From the NCBI RefSeq assembly GCF_030269925.1, contig NC_085123.1, positions 248,001 to 312,000 of the forward strand: DNA of 64,000 nt. The letters run 5' to 3'. Below are positions 43,101-53,711 of the stretch, in pieces (position 1 is the first letter of the stretch; every line of letters begins with the position of its first letter). A model generated the notes under the pieces. It saw nothing but the letters and a program-made list of their open reading frames with translations, was not told the DNA's origin and did not search any database. The DNA comes from Bombyx mori. Taxonomy: Eukaryota; Arthropoda; Insecta; Lepidoptera; Bombycidae. The position numbers and the translations under genes are program-made.

Positions 43101-46100
43101 CTCAAGTCTCAACCTACACTGGAACATGAAGTAAATATCTCAAATTGTATAGTTTCGTGGCGTGGAAGCCTGGTGCGGCTCGTGCATGCACATCTGCGAC
43201 AATCGGGCACTGCGCTCATGTTATGTTAGTGCAATTTAAACATTATTTATTTTATCTTAAAATTCAATTTTGTATGGAGCCCTTTGTACGATGATTTCAT
43301 CTACTACAGAGCATTTTGCGGACCAACACTGACTAATATTATTTGATGGCCAGCCCTGTATTGTATACTTAGATGCCTATTAAATTAATATTAATGTAGT
43401 TTTAAGAGAACAGGAGAAACAATTTTGTCGTACCCATTAATAATAATACTCTTCTCACCGCGTCCTTTATAAGTTCCGCGTGATGCAATGAACCTATAAG
43501 ATAAGAACCGACGCTTATGTTATGGTGTTCTGGTAATCTGTTAATTAAGTGCCAGTGAGGTGTCATTGTCTCTCTTTTCAATCCAGAAGCACAAATAGAA
43601 AAAATGTAAGTAAAAATATAAGATAAGAAGTAATTAAAAAACACCAACTCGCATAGCTACCCGATTACATAGCTCGTACCTTCAAGTCATCGTTCCCTAA
43701 TTAATTAATTTGATAAATCGTCTCAAACACTTATACACGACGTGAGGACTATCTCCAAGTTCCTAAGTATGTTTAAACTTGTTTTTATAGACAGGCAGTT
43801 GGATTATTATTTTTACAGACGATCCAACTCACGTTGGAGTTAGTTCGTGAACACATGTTAGGTACGTAATTTGATTCATGATTCTTTGATCAAAGTTTTC
43901 AATGATCTATTCTTAGAATAAACTAACATTTAGAGGGCTTTGTTGTTCTAAACGTATTTAGGTTGATCTTTCAATGTGGAGTACATTAAAACTATTTATG
44001 GAATCAATTGTTTTGGATGTAAAAGTTTTTACTGAGTAAACTTACAAAGTTTAACAGACTTCCAAGGCCATGTAGCCCACCCACATTAACCGGTGAATTT
44101 GCACCGACCGAGGTTGATAAGGGTAAAGTTTATAAGTTATTTATTTATTTAGACACACCAACAGCAATATACACAAAACATTCAAGCTTAAAATTAGCAT
44201 GTATAAAATTAAGTACTGGTATGTAAGCCAGTTACAGGCATGTACAGCAATCTCTTATCACACTACGATATGTTACAGTTATTATACAAACAGCGGAAAA
44301 ATAGACTAAATTTAAATGTTAACAGTACGACATAAGAAATGTCCAATTGTATATTCTAAGCGTAGTCGCCCTAAGTACAGCGTCTCACTGACTAGACCAC
44401 ATATGCTTCGATGCCTGAAGTCATCGTGGCGTAAACGATAATACGCCAGCTGTACTTCTATCGATTAAGATTTGTCAATGCAACTACGCTGAAGTAAATT
44501 ATTTGACGTAAAGTTCAAATCGCGTAGGAAGGTGCCAATTTTTCTATTGAAATACGTACTCAACACCTTGTCTAAGCAAATAAAAAAAATGCACACGTAA
44601 ATTCGTTCTCACAATAAATGCTTTTGTGTTTTTGTTTTTTGAAACACAACGTCCGTATGATCGGACGAGTCGTGTAACTATCACGTAACAAAGAATTGAA
44701 AAGCATCAAACGGGGACGGACTTCAGGCGTGTATTGACGCGGCACACGCCACACAGCGCTCAGAGGAAGTTTTGTTGATAAATCTGATGTTAAAAATGGA
44801 GTGCGCAGATAACTAGTGTATGTCACCGTATGGAAAAAATCAATCTATACTAATATCATAAAGAGGAAAGATTTGTTTGTTTGTTTGTATTGAATAGGCT
44901 CCAAAACTACTGAACCGGTTTGAAAAATTCTTTCACTGTTTGGAAGCTACACTATTCCCGAGTGACATAGGCTATATATAACCTTTTTAAAAAAGTTAGG
45001 GATCCTTACTAAACCTCTAATAATGTAACCCAAGGTAAAAAAAATACCTAAAATATTCTTTACATCGCGTGCCCTGCGAAAACGATTGATGATAGAATAA
45101 AATAATGTACTTCGACTTTCTAGAACACATTATTAATTACAAAAAGTGTCGCAACAGCATATGTGTGTTCTTTTATTTAAGAAAATAAAACAATGTCAAA
45201 TATCGTGAAAAGTTTTTGTTAAAGACCCGAGCGGAGCCGGAGCGGGCCGCTAGTAAAGTACCTATATATAGTGGAGCTCTAAATATGCTCCCAAAGACAG
45301 AAGTGGCTTAGATACTGCTGGTTTGGACTGGTGGATCATCTTGGAGCTGCTCATTAGCAAAAGCACGAGACCTGGGCCGATGGCATTTACCAATGCCAAT
45401 AATCTCTTCAGATTGCTGCGCCAGTGGGGTTTGTGAGTGAGTTGCAGCCTTCATAGTTTGAGTATTTAAACCAATTCGATCCAATAATATTTGATTAATT
45501 TTCAGTGACACCGTTATGCCACTCGGTCTGGTTGAACTATGTACAAAATGACGGAGCATCATTATTCTGCTGGTAAGTCTGCAATCGTCCGAGTTCATCA
45601 AGACATCTAAGTAGCTGGAGGCGGGCGGTGTGGTCGTCTGAAGTGCAATGAATTACCTTTCGGAATGCAACCCTGAAGTTTTCCGAGAGGAACGCGTAGA
45701 GCACCGGGTTGACGCAGCTGTTCATGTAGGCGAGCACGTGGGACACGATCTGGGCGGTCACCGTGAAGTACGTGATGTGGTACTTGTTCAGAGCCTTGAC
45801 CAGTAGAATTATCTGAAACGGAACGCCAACTATGAAAAGGATTGGTAGAGGCGACGTGAGATCCAAGTTTGTAGTTGTTGAATACAGCTTTCCAATTAAC
45901 ATGACTGGAAAGTGTTATCGCTTCATTGCCGAAATATTTTTATTGCATAGATAGGTAGACGAGCTCACAGCCCACCTAATGTTACGTGATTACCGGAGCC
46001 CATAGACATCTACAACGTAAATGCCGCCACCTTGAGATATGAGTTCAAAGGTCTCAGTATGATTACAACGGCTGCCCCACCCTTCAAACCGAAACGCATT

Positions 46101-49100
46101 ACTGCTTCACGCAGAAATAAGCAGGGCGGTGGTACCTACACGTGCGGACTCACAAGAGGTCCTACCACCAGTAATAGTCAAAATGGGAGGGAACCAACCC
46201 TCTTGGTGCAATATATAGTAATACCATGGTACTGTACAAATAGCCTGTCTAATTCTGCCGCAAAATAAGTAATGCCGTAAGGAGTTATATTTTGAAAGGT
46301 GGGACGGTCATTATTCCCAGTAGGTCGCGATTTTGATCCGGCGGTAAATTCTGCGAAGCACTGCTCTTACTACCATACAATTACATATAATGCAATGCAT
46401 ACAGATATAGCATACAATTATATTATATATGAAGATGGGGAACGTTATTCAAGTTGTCATGTCTATAAGCTCCGGTAGCCGCTTACTTCAAGTGTCCTTC
46501 AACTTCAAGCTTACTTATTTACGAGTGTAAATACAATAAAGATTACAACAAAACTTGTTCTCATCTTGTTTGTGTATTTACGACACAAACAAATAATACA
46601 CCAAAAAATTCAATGGCGCTATAGAATTTACTATTTAATATTTTGCGAAAATTTGATATTTCTTAGTTTACTTGTTATAAATATAATAATCGATTGGAAC
46701 AATTTATTTTTTAATTATTTTCCAATCAAACTGGTTCATCGAAATTATAGTAACTTAAGTAAATTATATTTATTTCATTAAAATATCTTTTGTAAAACAT
46801 AGAATATAATTCGATAATACTCGAGGAAGTTGACATGGAGAAACACAGAAGATTAATCTGGAGAAATATAACAAAAAAAAAAGTGTGAATACATATTAAG
46901 CGCACATACACCGCACCCCGCACCCCGCACCCCACACACCGCACCTCGCACCCCGCACCCCGCACACCGAGTACCGAGCGCAGAACAATAACTAGAGATA
47001 ATTTATCGATAAGTAACTAACGGAACTTCCACGGAACGGAACGGAGCTTCCGCGAATGAATAATTACTTTAATCGAACTCTAATAAGTATTAACAATGAA
47101 TATTTAAGAGTTAAGAAGGGAACAAAGTTCATTTTGTACAAAGTATTCCACTAGCATTTCATAATTACCATTTAAGTCTCTTTATTATTATTATTTATTT
47201 CGTATTAAGCAGTTTCTGCTGCAGAAAAGCTCTACGTGCTTCAAGGGTGGGTGAACCCCACATTAAAAGGGGCATTAAATGGGTAGGAACAATAAAAATT
47301 GCATATAGATAAAAGCAGAACTGCTCATAAGTAGAACAATAATTAACTGTAACCCTGATATTAACTAACACAATGTTAAATAGGTTGTTGTTAATCAGTT
47401 CAAGGCAAATAAAATAACTTTCAGAAAATTTTAGAAGAGCAACGACGAATGACACGGATGCGATTTAACTAAGCATTTGAATAAGGATTGAAAACACTTC
47501 ACGTAATTTTAATGTTTAAGTCTGCACATCACAAATACACTTATTATATCAAAAAACGAATCTCAGGCTAGTTGCGCATGTCACCCCCTTTAATTCAGAA
47601 CAGCTTTAATATAATGAATTAACGCCACATGTTTCGTCATAAAATGAAATGACGTGAAATTAAACAGGGAACTCGCTTTCAAAAGCTCAGTGCGCAGCTT
47701 GGGATTATGAGTATCACGGTTCGCAACTTGTTTCATGCAGAATACTAGCACAATAAAATTAGTATACTGCCTTGTGCTTAAAAGCTTAGCATTTGCATCT
47801 TAGTTTTATTGTTACATAGTCACGAAGTAATGGTTCTACGAAGGAATTCGTAGAGCTTTAGTCGGCTGGACTTTGCATATTTACATTTACGTGGAGAACG
47901 CGTTGTTTTTTTTTATAGCCCTTGTAGGCAGACGAGCATACGGCCCACCTGATGGTGAGTGGTTACCGTCGCCCATGGACTTCAGCAATGCCAGGGGCAG
48001 AGCCAAGCCACGGCCTACCGATGTGGTCCGACACAGTCCTACCGTTTGTACGCTAGAGGGATACGATCGGATTTTATCTGTTCAAAATTATAAATTTGAA
48101 ATTATAAAATGTATTAGACATCGATTGGATATATTTTAGGTTCGAAGTCGAGACCTCAGAAATATAAAGACAACTAACTACATGGTTTTTGTATCACAGA
48201 AATTTAGCTAAATTATACCGTAACTTTGTGCTTTCAATGTTGAGAGGCTGGTAGATCGTTTCCTCATTTATACCAGATAAAAAAATATACTCTGAATCAG
48301 GCTCAACCGTTCCTATGCCGTCGTTTGTATATCTTGAACAAGCTTCCTTAGATATCTGTAAGGCGATCTCGGACAATAATAACAGCTTACAAAACGTAAG
48401 TGTTATAATAATATAGTCGCGCTATCGCTCCTACTGTTTACACTAACACAGTATTGTTTAAACCATGTTCAAAATTCGAGTATGATAATTTTGAAACAAT
48501 AACATTTCTTATCTACGGTTCTAGCTTCATTTGGGATGGGAGACTGAAAATGTATTAATGTTATTCTAACTATTATACAATTCCGCAATGATCTTTCGTA
48601 AAAACATTCTACTATAGGGTCTGAGTAGCGCTTGTAGCTTGTAAAATATTTAATTAAATTTTTTTTTTTATTGCTTAGATGGGTGGACGAGCTCACAGCC
48701 CACCTGATGTTAAGTGGTTACTGGAGCTCATAGATATCTACAACGTAAATGCGCCACCCACCTTGAGATATAAGTTCTAAGATCTCAGTAATAAATAAAT
48801 ATTTAATAACAATCACGCCACGTTAACTGGTCTCGTGATAAGTTCGTAAAGAACTTGTGTTACAAGTACCAGATAACGGATATAAATGTAAGATTTTTAT
48901 TATACACATACATATATTTTAATATACATCCATAACCCTGGAAAAGACATTTATATTTATCATACAAATATCTTCCCTTAGCGGGATTGAAACCCGCGAT
49001 CCCCTTGTGTAGTGACCATGTCACTTACCACTACACCAGACGGCCGTTACGTATAGTTACAACGGCTGCCCTACCCTTCAAACCGAAACGCATTACTGCT

Positions 49101-50644
49101 TCACGGCAGAAGTAGGCAGGGCGGTGGTACCTACCCGCACGGACTCACAAGAGGTCCTACCACCAGTAAAAAATGTGTCTACTACGCATTATTTATGTTT
49201 ACTGTATTTCCTTGAATGATTTGAGGTTTTTCAATTAAAATTCGCAGTTTCTAATGTTCATCGATAAGGAAGCAGATCAACTGATGCTCCCACTCGTCCA
49301 CTCGTCAGGTGCCGCTGTACAATCGGTAGGCAGCAGCTTGGCTCTGACCCTGGCATTGCTGAAGTCCATGGGCGACCGTAACCACTCACCATCAGGTGGG
49401 CCGTATGCTCGTCTGCCTACAAGGGCAATAAAAAAAATTCAGCAGGCGATCAGTGCGAGACCTCGGTAACCAGATCCTATCGACAGATACCCTCACGTGT
49501 CTTCACACTTCGCATCCATCTTTCACTTCCATGACGCGTCAAACTTAACTACAGTGTCTTAGCTCAAGCGATTTGACGTTCTTCAAGTAATTAATTATTT
49601 ATCGCTAGTTTTCATAGTGCGCCTAGTCAAACTTAATAAATAGTTTCCATTTCAACACAATATAAAAACTGTAAATTTTTGAAACACAATTGTTGAAAAA
49701 TAAATTGTTTACCGAAAAATAGTATTTTGCGCGTTACTCACTTACTTCTCTAACAGTGTGAAATGAAAATTAAGATTAGTATGTAGAAATAGAAGAGTGA
49801 ACGCAACATAATATCTAACCTGAATAGGGCACCAGCAGACAGCAAACACTACGACGACCACAACAACCATTCTGGTCACTTTTTTCCTGCCCCTCCTGCT
49901 CTCTGCTGACACCCTCCCACCAGGCGCACTCTTCCAAAGCCTCGTCAGCATGCACATGTACAGGACACTGATCAGCGCGAGAGGGATCACGTATGATGAT
50001 AGGAAAAATGACATTTGAAAGCCAAGCTTGCTGTATCCACGCTCCTCTAGGAAAACACACGATGAATGATTCCTGTTGAAGTAGGAATACTCTCTCTCTC
50101 CGTGGCAGATACCGACTGGTATGGCAGTGGTTAGTATTACTACCCAGATGCAGGCGATAGCCAACAAGGCATTCTTCTCAGTCCTGATCGACATGGACGC
50201 TATTGGGTGCACTACTGCCATGAATCTGTCCAAGGACATGAGTACCAGAGTATAAACTGATGCGTGAGCAGTCACAACAATAAAATATTGGACCACTTTG
50301 CACCACCAGTCTCCGAATGGCCACCTGGGCATGACGTAGTCCGTAGCAGTGAAGGGGACGCAGAAAATTACGAAGAGCAAATCAGCGACAGCCAGGTTGA
50401 TGATGAGCAGGTTCGTAGTTGATCTCATGCCAGGGTTTGCCGCTACCACCAAGACAACCAGAGCATTGCCAACGAGACCAACGATTCCGATAAAGCCAAA
50501 GAAGATGGGGACAACTCTGGATACGACTTTCTCAAGGAGCTCTCCATTCTCAAAGTCGGTTGTGTAATTACAGTTTCCGAAGCTTGGGTCTTCGGCAGTC
50601 AGGTTCAGACAGATAGTGTAGAATTCGTCTTCGGTTGACTCCAT
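40069..50644 (-). CDS. BAR: Allatostatin-A receptor (BAR), three coding exons
   Basis: The gene encodes a rhodopsin-family (class A) G-protein-coupled receptor for FGLamide (A-type) allatostatins, acting at the plasma membrane of gut and neural cells. Joining 50644-49820, 45812-45657 and 40173-40069 on the minus strand gives 361 codons plus stop, the length I recall for the cloned Bombyx receptor. Seven membrane segments are evident. Family residues include N60 (TM1), D88 (TM2), C115 and C196 (disulfide), DRF at 139-141, CWCP at 270-273 and NPVLY at 310-314. The C-terminal tail TKTTRTGNGN resembles that of Drosophila AstA-R1. Both introns are phase 0 with GT-AG ends. Identification rests on family knowledge and my recollection of the tail, not on a database search. 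Confidence 0.9.
41383..41625 (-). mobile_element. Bm1 SINE, 3' part
   Basis: Minus-strand copy from TTTTTTATTGCTTAGTTGGG to GTTTCTACCACCAGTAAG, in the receptor intron and in the gene's transcriptional orientation. Confidence 0.8.
42127..42250 (-). mobile_element. CR1-like LINE, 3' tail
   Basis: The minus-strand tail begins TTTTTATTGCCTTTTTAGG and reaches GCCAAGCCACTGCCTACCG. It is heavily 5' truncated. Confidence 0.7.
42325..42450 (+). mobile_element. Decayed Bm1 SINE
   Basis: TTTGAAGGGTGGAACAGACG, CTGAAGGTGGACTATGATG and GGGCTGTGAGCTTGG follow the order of the Bm1 tail, with many substitutions. Confidence 0.5.
44417..44575 (+). mobile_element. Decayed Bm1 5' head
   Basis: AAGTCATCGTGGCGTAAACG resembles the A-box side of the Bm1 head, and CCAATTTTTCTATTGAAATAC with TACTCAACACC matches the family body. 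The region between is rearranged. Confidence 0.5.
44844..45253 (+). mobile_element. Non-autonomous Helitron in BAR intron 2
   Basis: The 410-bp element begins TCTATACTAATATCATAAAG after A and ends GGGCCGCTAG before T. It is closely related to 34982-35411 along most of its length. Confidence 0.8.
45657..45812 (-). CDS. BAR: BAR coding exon 2 (TM6 end to TM7)
   Basis: The exon encodes 52 residues starting IILLVKALNK and covers the outer end of TM6, extracellular loop 3, and TM7 with NSCVNPVLYAFLSENF. It is preceded by the acceptor CCGTTTCAG and followed by the donor CGAAAG|GTAATT. The frame stays open past this donor to TAG at 45537-45539, so an intron-retaining transcript would encode a different tail beginning VIHCTSDD. 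The spliced form is favoured because exon 3 restores the family-type tail. Confidence 0.88.
45935..46175 (-). mobile_element. Bm1 SINE, 3' part
   Basis: Minus-strand copy from TTTTTATTGCATAGATAGG to GAGGTCCTACCACCAGTAA. Confidence 0.8.
46310..46375 (+). mobile_element. Jockey-like LINE 3' fragment
   Basis: CCCAGTAGGTCGCGATTTTG, CCGGCGGTAAATTCTGCG and AAGCACTGCTCTTAC match the jockey-like 3' UTR. Only about 65 bp remain. Confidence 0.5.
46913..46968. repeat. GCACCCC/CGCACC minisatellite
   Basis: A purine-asymmetric 7-bp unit (CCCGCAC) repeats about eight times with variants. The plus strand is C-rich and the minus strand G-rich. Confidence 0.85.
47905..48025 (-). mobile_element. CR1-like LINE, 3' tail
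   Basis: The minus-strand tail runs from TTTTTTTTATAGCCCTTGTAGG to GCCAAGCCACGGCCTACCG. It is a short 5'-truncated copy. Confidence 0.75.
48660..49171 (-). mobile_element. Bm1 SINE split by another SINE
   Basis: The minus-strand Bm1 is present as 48660-48790 and about 49031-49171. The break is between GATCTCAGTA and TATAGTTACAACGG. The two halves join to a normal Bm1 3' part. Confidence 0.85.
48791..49030 (-). mobile_element. tRNA-derived SINE (Metulj-like) inside Bm1
   Basis: On the minus strand the insert starts with GGCCGTCTGGTGTAGTGG, an A-box-like tRNA head, then a B box in CGGGTTTCAATCCCGC. A body with ATATTTGTATGATAAATAT follows and the 3' end is TATTTATTTAT. This arrangement is that of a tRNA-derived SINE and recalls the lepidopteran Metulj family. 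Any target duplication is very short (GTA). Confidence 0.6.
49320..49432 (+). mobile_element. CR1-like LINE, 3' tail
   Basis: Plus-strand tail from ATCGGTAGGCAGCAGCTTGG to CTACAAGGGCAATAAAAAAA. Confidence 0.75.
49820..50644 (-). CDS. BAR: BAR coding exon 1 (N-terminus to TM6)
   Basis: The exon encodes residues 1-275: extracellular N-terminus with two glycosylation sites (NLT at 14, NYT at 26), TM1 (about 44-68), TM2 (79-99), TM3 (115-138), TM4 (160-178), TM5 (209-232), a basic third intracellular loop (RRGRKKVTR) and most of TM6. It ends CCTATTCAG before the donor GTTAGA. The chosen start is the ATG of MESTEDEF. A frame continues upstream to an ATG at 50737, but a good acceptor (GTTTGTTTCAG, exon edge at 50680) lies between, so the upstream part is probably intron and 50645-50680 is 5' UTR. 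Confidence 0.9.
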
Positions 50645-50680
50645 TTTGAATGATATTAATGTTTCATTGCTGAATTTTAC
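50645..50680 (-). other. BAR: BAR 5' UTR portion of exon
   Basis: The 36 nt between the acceptor at 50681-50683 (CAG on the minus strand) and the chosen ATG are inferred to be 5' UTR. Upstream non-coding exons and the promoter were not identified in the remaining sequence to the right. Confidence 0.45.
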
Positions 50681-50739
50681 CTGAAACAAACACAGGATTA
50701 TAAAGACCTTCATTCTAACGGACTGATTTAATATCACCT

Positions 50740-51034
50740 ATTAATATAATTTATGTTTGGTCTTTATGAATTCGGTACTAGCTGTGGCACTAGAATGTAA
50801 TGATACTACTTGGGATCGGCGTCATAATTCAACCTGTGTACCGGTATGATAATATCCTCATTTTGAGGGTAATCCAGTCCAAACCGCTCAAATATACGAT
50901 TACATTTATGTGAGGCTTTATTCACAAGGGCTGTTGTGTTGTATTATTTACTATTATAAAATTATTATCTGTTACGCGCTTCGCTAGCGTTATATCCCGC
51001 AGGAATTTATTTTTGGTTGGATGACAGGAAATAT
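50740..51034. other. No feature recognised
   Basis: AT-rich DNA upstream of the receptor's first coding exon. It includes CGCTTCGCTAGCG near 50977-50990 and no clear TATA or initiator. Confidence 0.35.
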
Positions 51035-51225
51035 CTGCTTATTTCTGCCGTGTAGCAGTTATTCATTTTGGTTTGAAGAGTGGAGTAGCCCTTGTACATA
51101 TTATAAAGCTGAGACTTAGAACTTATGTCTCAAGGTGTAACGACATTTACGTTGTTGATATCTTTAAGCTCGGTAACCACTTAACACCGGGTGAGCCGTG
51201 AGTTAGCCCACCACCAAAAAAATAG
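51035..51225 (+). mobile_element. Diverged Bm1 SINE at the duplication edge
   Basis: Bm1 landmarks (CTTATTTCTGCCGTGTAGCAG, GAACTTATGTCTCAAGGTG, GGTAACCACTTAACACCGG) run continuously across 51089, the left edge of the tandem duplication. The second unit repeats only its 3' half (54531-54667). Confidence 0.75.
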
Positions 51226-52194
51226 TTTTTAGACCCTTGACAAGAGGTATGCAAAATAAAATACATTTTTCATACCTATCTGGTGCGTAGTTTTAGATGG
51301 TTTCCCATTATTGTTCGTAATCAGTTACCACAACTTTAGCCCTAGGGTTAGAACTAGTTGTGTTAGAAGTGCTTCTGAAGTTCGTTTGTTTTAAATTTGA
51401 ATATAAATTGAAACGATTTGTTGTGTAAAATATGTTTAGCATCCGACGGCACGCACGGCTTCGATCAATTTCACTTATATAAGTATAAAGTACAATTTGG
51501 AAGTTTATTTTGACAATTTTTTATTTAATTTATTTTATTTATCATAGTATTTTCCTTTGATGTTCATGAACAAGTAGACTCAGGTTAGAAGACAAAGACG
51601 ATTAATTTTGGTATACTTGTCGAGTGGTTGAATTTATGGTATGGTGGTAGTATTTAAGGTATATCATGGCATTTAATATTTCTGGTGCCTTTTAATTATT
51701 ATAGCACACTATAATATTGGTTCTTCAGTCAAATATCGAAGACAATTTTACGTATTATAGCAAAAATTGTACAGAAACACTGCAAATAGTGCATGGAAGT
51801 TTTGGAATTTTCTAAATTTCAAAATTTTAATGGGGATGCTTCTGGGCTTGTTTTAAAAAAAATCGTAGTCATCAGAGACAATTTACATGATGCTACATCA
51901 TTACCGGAGCCCACTCACACCACAACCAACCGTAACACAGGAGATCTAAGGCTCGATCGAGGTATTGCAATAGCCGTTTTTCCCCCAGTGAACTCAGCCC
52001 GTTTGGCGACTTTACGACAGAAATACACGCTACCTGAATTCATAAAATTGGATATTTCATTTTTATTATATGACTTTATGAATGTTTATGAGTTCTCATG
52101 GTCGTCAATCTATTGATTGCATTTACAATCAGCATGCGCAATTGTTGCACGGACAATGAATGCGCGGCTAATTTTTATCCTACATATTCCCAGC
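51226..52194. other. AT-rich DNA with a 107-codon open frame
   Basis: The plus-strand frame 51793-52116 starts MEVLEFSKFQNFNGDASGL and has no recognised domain. It is repeated at 55235-55558. I see no splice or promoter context and do not call it a gene. Confidence 0.35.
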
Positions 52195-52330
52195 TATAGT
52201 AGGTAGGTGAGCTCACGGAAATCAACCTGAGAGAATTTTCTAACACTGGCCATAACAACAGCAGTGCTTCGTAGAATCTACCACCGGACCGAAATTGGGA
52301 TCCACATATTGGCCGAGACACTCAGTGGGT
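52195..52330 (-). mobile_element. Jockey-like LINE 3' fragment
   Basis: GTAGGTGAGCTCACGGAAATC, TGCTTCGTAGAATCTACCACC and GCCGAGACACTCAGTGGG match the minus-strand jockey-like tail. The second unit carries it at 55637-55772. Confidence 0.6.
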
Positions 52331-52447
52331 TAAAGACTGCGTATGGACTCTACGTTCAAACTAACTTTATTTTATTCTATTTTATGGGGCTTCGAATAAC
52401 TGAAGAATCGACAGATTTTTTCGTGACTTTGAACATGACTGGTGGTT

Positions 52448-52690
52448 TTTACTGGTGGTAGGATCTTTTGGGTCCGCGCGAGTGGGTACCACCATCCTGC
52501 CTATTTGTGCCGTGAAGCAGTAATGCGTTTCGGTTTGAAGGGTGGGGCAGCTGTTGTAACTATACTTGAGACCTTAGAACTTATAATATCTCAAGGTGGG
52601 TGGCGCATTTACGTTGTGGATGTCTTTGGGACCCAGTAACCACTTAACACCAGGTGAGCTGTGAGTTCGTCCACCCATCTAAGTAATAAA
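52448..52690 (+). mobile_element. Bm1 SINE, 3' part
   Basis: Plus-strand copy from CTGGTGGTAGGATCTTTTGG to CTAAGTAATAAAAAATAAAT. The second unit carries it at 55890-56132. Confidence 0.85.
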
Positions 52691-53504
52691 AAATAAATAA
52701 ATAAACAAAAAACAAAGAAATCGATGAAGACGATTAGATGTATGAACAAAAGCAGAACAAAACGAATCATGATAAAAAGTTCGTTGACGAACATGAATTG
52801 TCTGCAGAAACATTAGTGGGGTCTTTAACTGAGATCGCGCAGCTCTACATCTTTTTTCATTATCATCCATAATGAATTTAATGTTCTAGAAGATTCAACA
52901 AGGGTATTGATTTTCAAAGAATTTTTTCAGATCACATGTCAAACTTTTTTTTTGGAGACGATTTCTATCTCTGGGCCCCGAGCCCGCTGGTGTAAATCAG
53001 AGCTCATAGACGCAACATCCTGAATGCTGCTGCTAATGGTCATAATAAAATACCCAGATAGATAAATAGCTAAGGGTGGAAGACACAAAGTTTATGTTAA
53101 GATTTAAGATAAGCTGATTAAATTAATACTTGTGGGACTTTTAACGACTTACGCTTTGATGTTCTAACCAACTTTTAGGCCGAGCTTCAACTTCGATAAA
53201 CTTCCTAAAGCTTTATGTGGGAAGTAACCAAGGGACGACCGTTTGTAGATTCAGAGTCAATACACATTGTTTAGAAAGAGTTGATCATTTATTTATATTG
53301 CACATACAAAATAATAGTTTTACTTGACACTTTACGTCGCAGTGCACATAAATATATAACATATACTATAATAAATCATTATTATATTATATAATACATT
53401 ATCATTAAACATACCACACTTGGTTACAAATTTGTCCAGAACTGATATTCAATAGTCCCCTCCTGTTTTTCCCTTGGACACCGGAGCCGAGTTTCTGCAA
53501 ATAA
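52691..53504. other. AT-rich DNA, nothing recognised
   Basis: No gene or repeat family is recognised. It is repeated in unit 2 at 56133-56946. Confidence 0.4.
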
Positions 53505-53711
53505 TTTAGAAGACCTGTGTTCATCTACAGTGCGTTTTCGGAGATCTTTTAGCGACGTTCCGGTTGCTTGGAATGAATTTCCCGTCTTCAAACGTTATTT
53601 GAGGAGTCTTTAGCGATATGCATGAGCTTGGCTCTATCCCTGGCATTATCCACATTTATGATGGACGGTAACCACTCATTATCATGAAGGTCGTTTATCT
53701 ACAAAAGCCAT
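53505..53711 (+). mobile_element. Decayed CR1-like LINE tail
   Basis: GTGTTCATCTACAGTGCG, TTGCTTGGAATGAATTTCCC, CTTCAAACGTTATTTGAGG and GGTAACCACTCATTATCATG follow the CR1-like ORF2 end and 3' UTR order. The family tail is cut at CTACAAAAGCCAT, where the R1-clade element is inserted. Confidence 0.65.

Larger units (their letters stand above)
40174..45656 (-). other. BAR intron 2
   Basis: A 5483-nt phase-0 intron (donor GTAATT at its right end, acceptor TTTTTCAG at its left). It holds Bm1 copies at 41383 and 42325, a decayed Bm1 at 44417, a CR1-like tail at 42127 and a Helitron at 44844. Between about 42451 and 44416 I see only AT-rich DNA, with a partial Bm1-like block near 43060-43120. Confidence 0.8.
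45813..49819 (-). other. BAR intron 1
   Basis: A phase-0 intron of about 4.0 kb between TM6 halves, with GTTAGA donor and CCGTTTCAG acceptor. It contains Bm1 (45935, 48660), a jockey-like fragment (46310), CR1-like tails (47905, 49320), a tRNA-derived SINE and a GCACCCC minisatellite. From 46376 to 47904 no other feature apart from that minisatellite is recognised. Confidence 0.8.

Noticed and set aside
45308..45601. 97-codon minus-strand frame overlapping the end of receptor exon 2 readthrough
   Set aside because: It is in a different frame from exon 2, downstream of its donor, and has no known motif.
50645..50737. In-frame upstream extension of the receptor with a signal-peptide-like MKVFIILCLFQ
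   Set aside because: A strong acceptor (GTTTGTTTCAG) lies between it and MESTEDEF, class A receptors of this family lack signal peptides, and only the MES start gives 361 residues.
51793..52116. Duplicated 107-codon frame as a candidate gene family
   Set aside because: The two copies are identical because of the tandem duplication, so duplication is not evidence of selection. No domain, promoter or splice support is seen.
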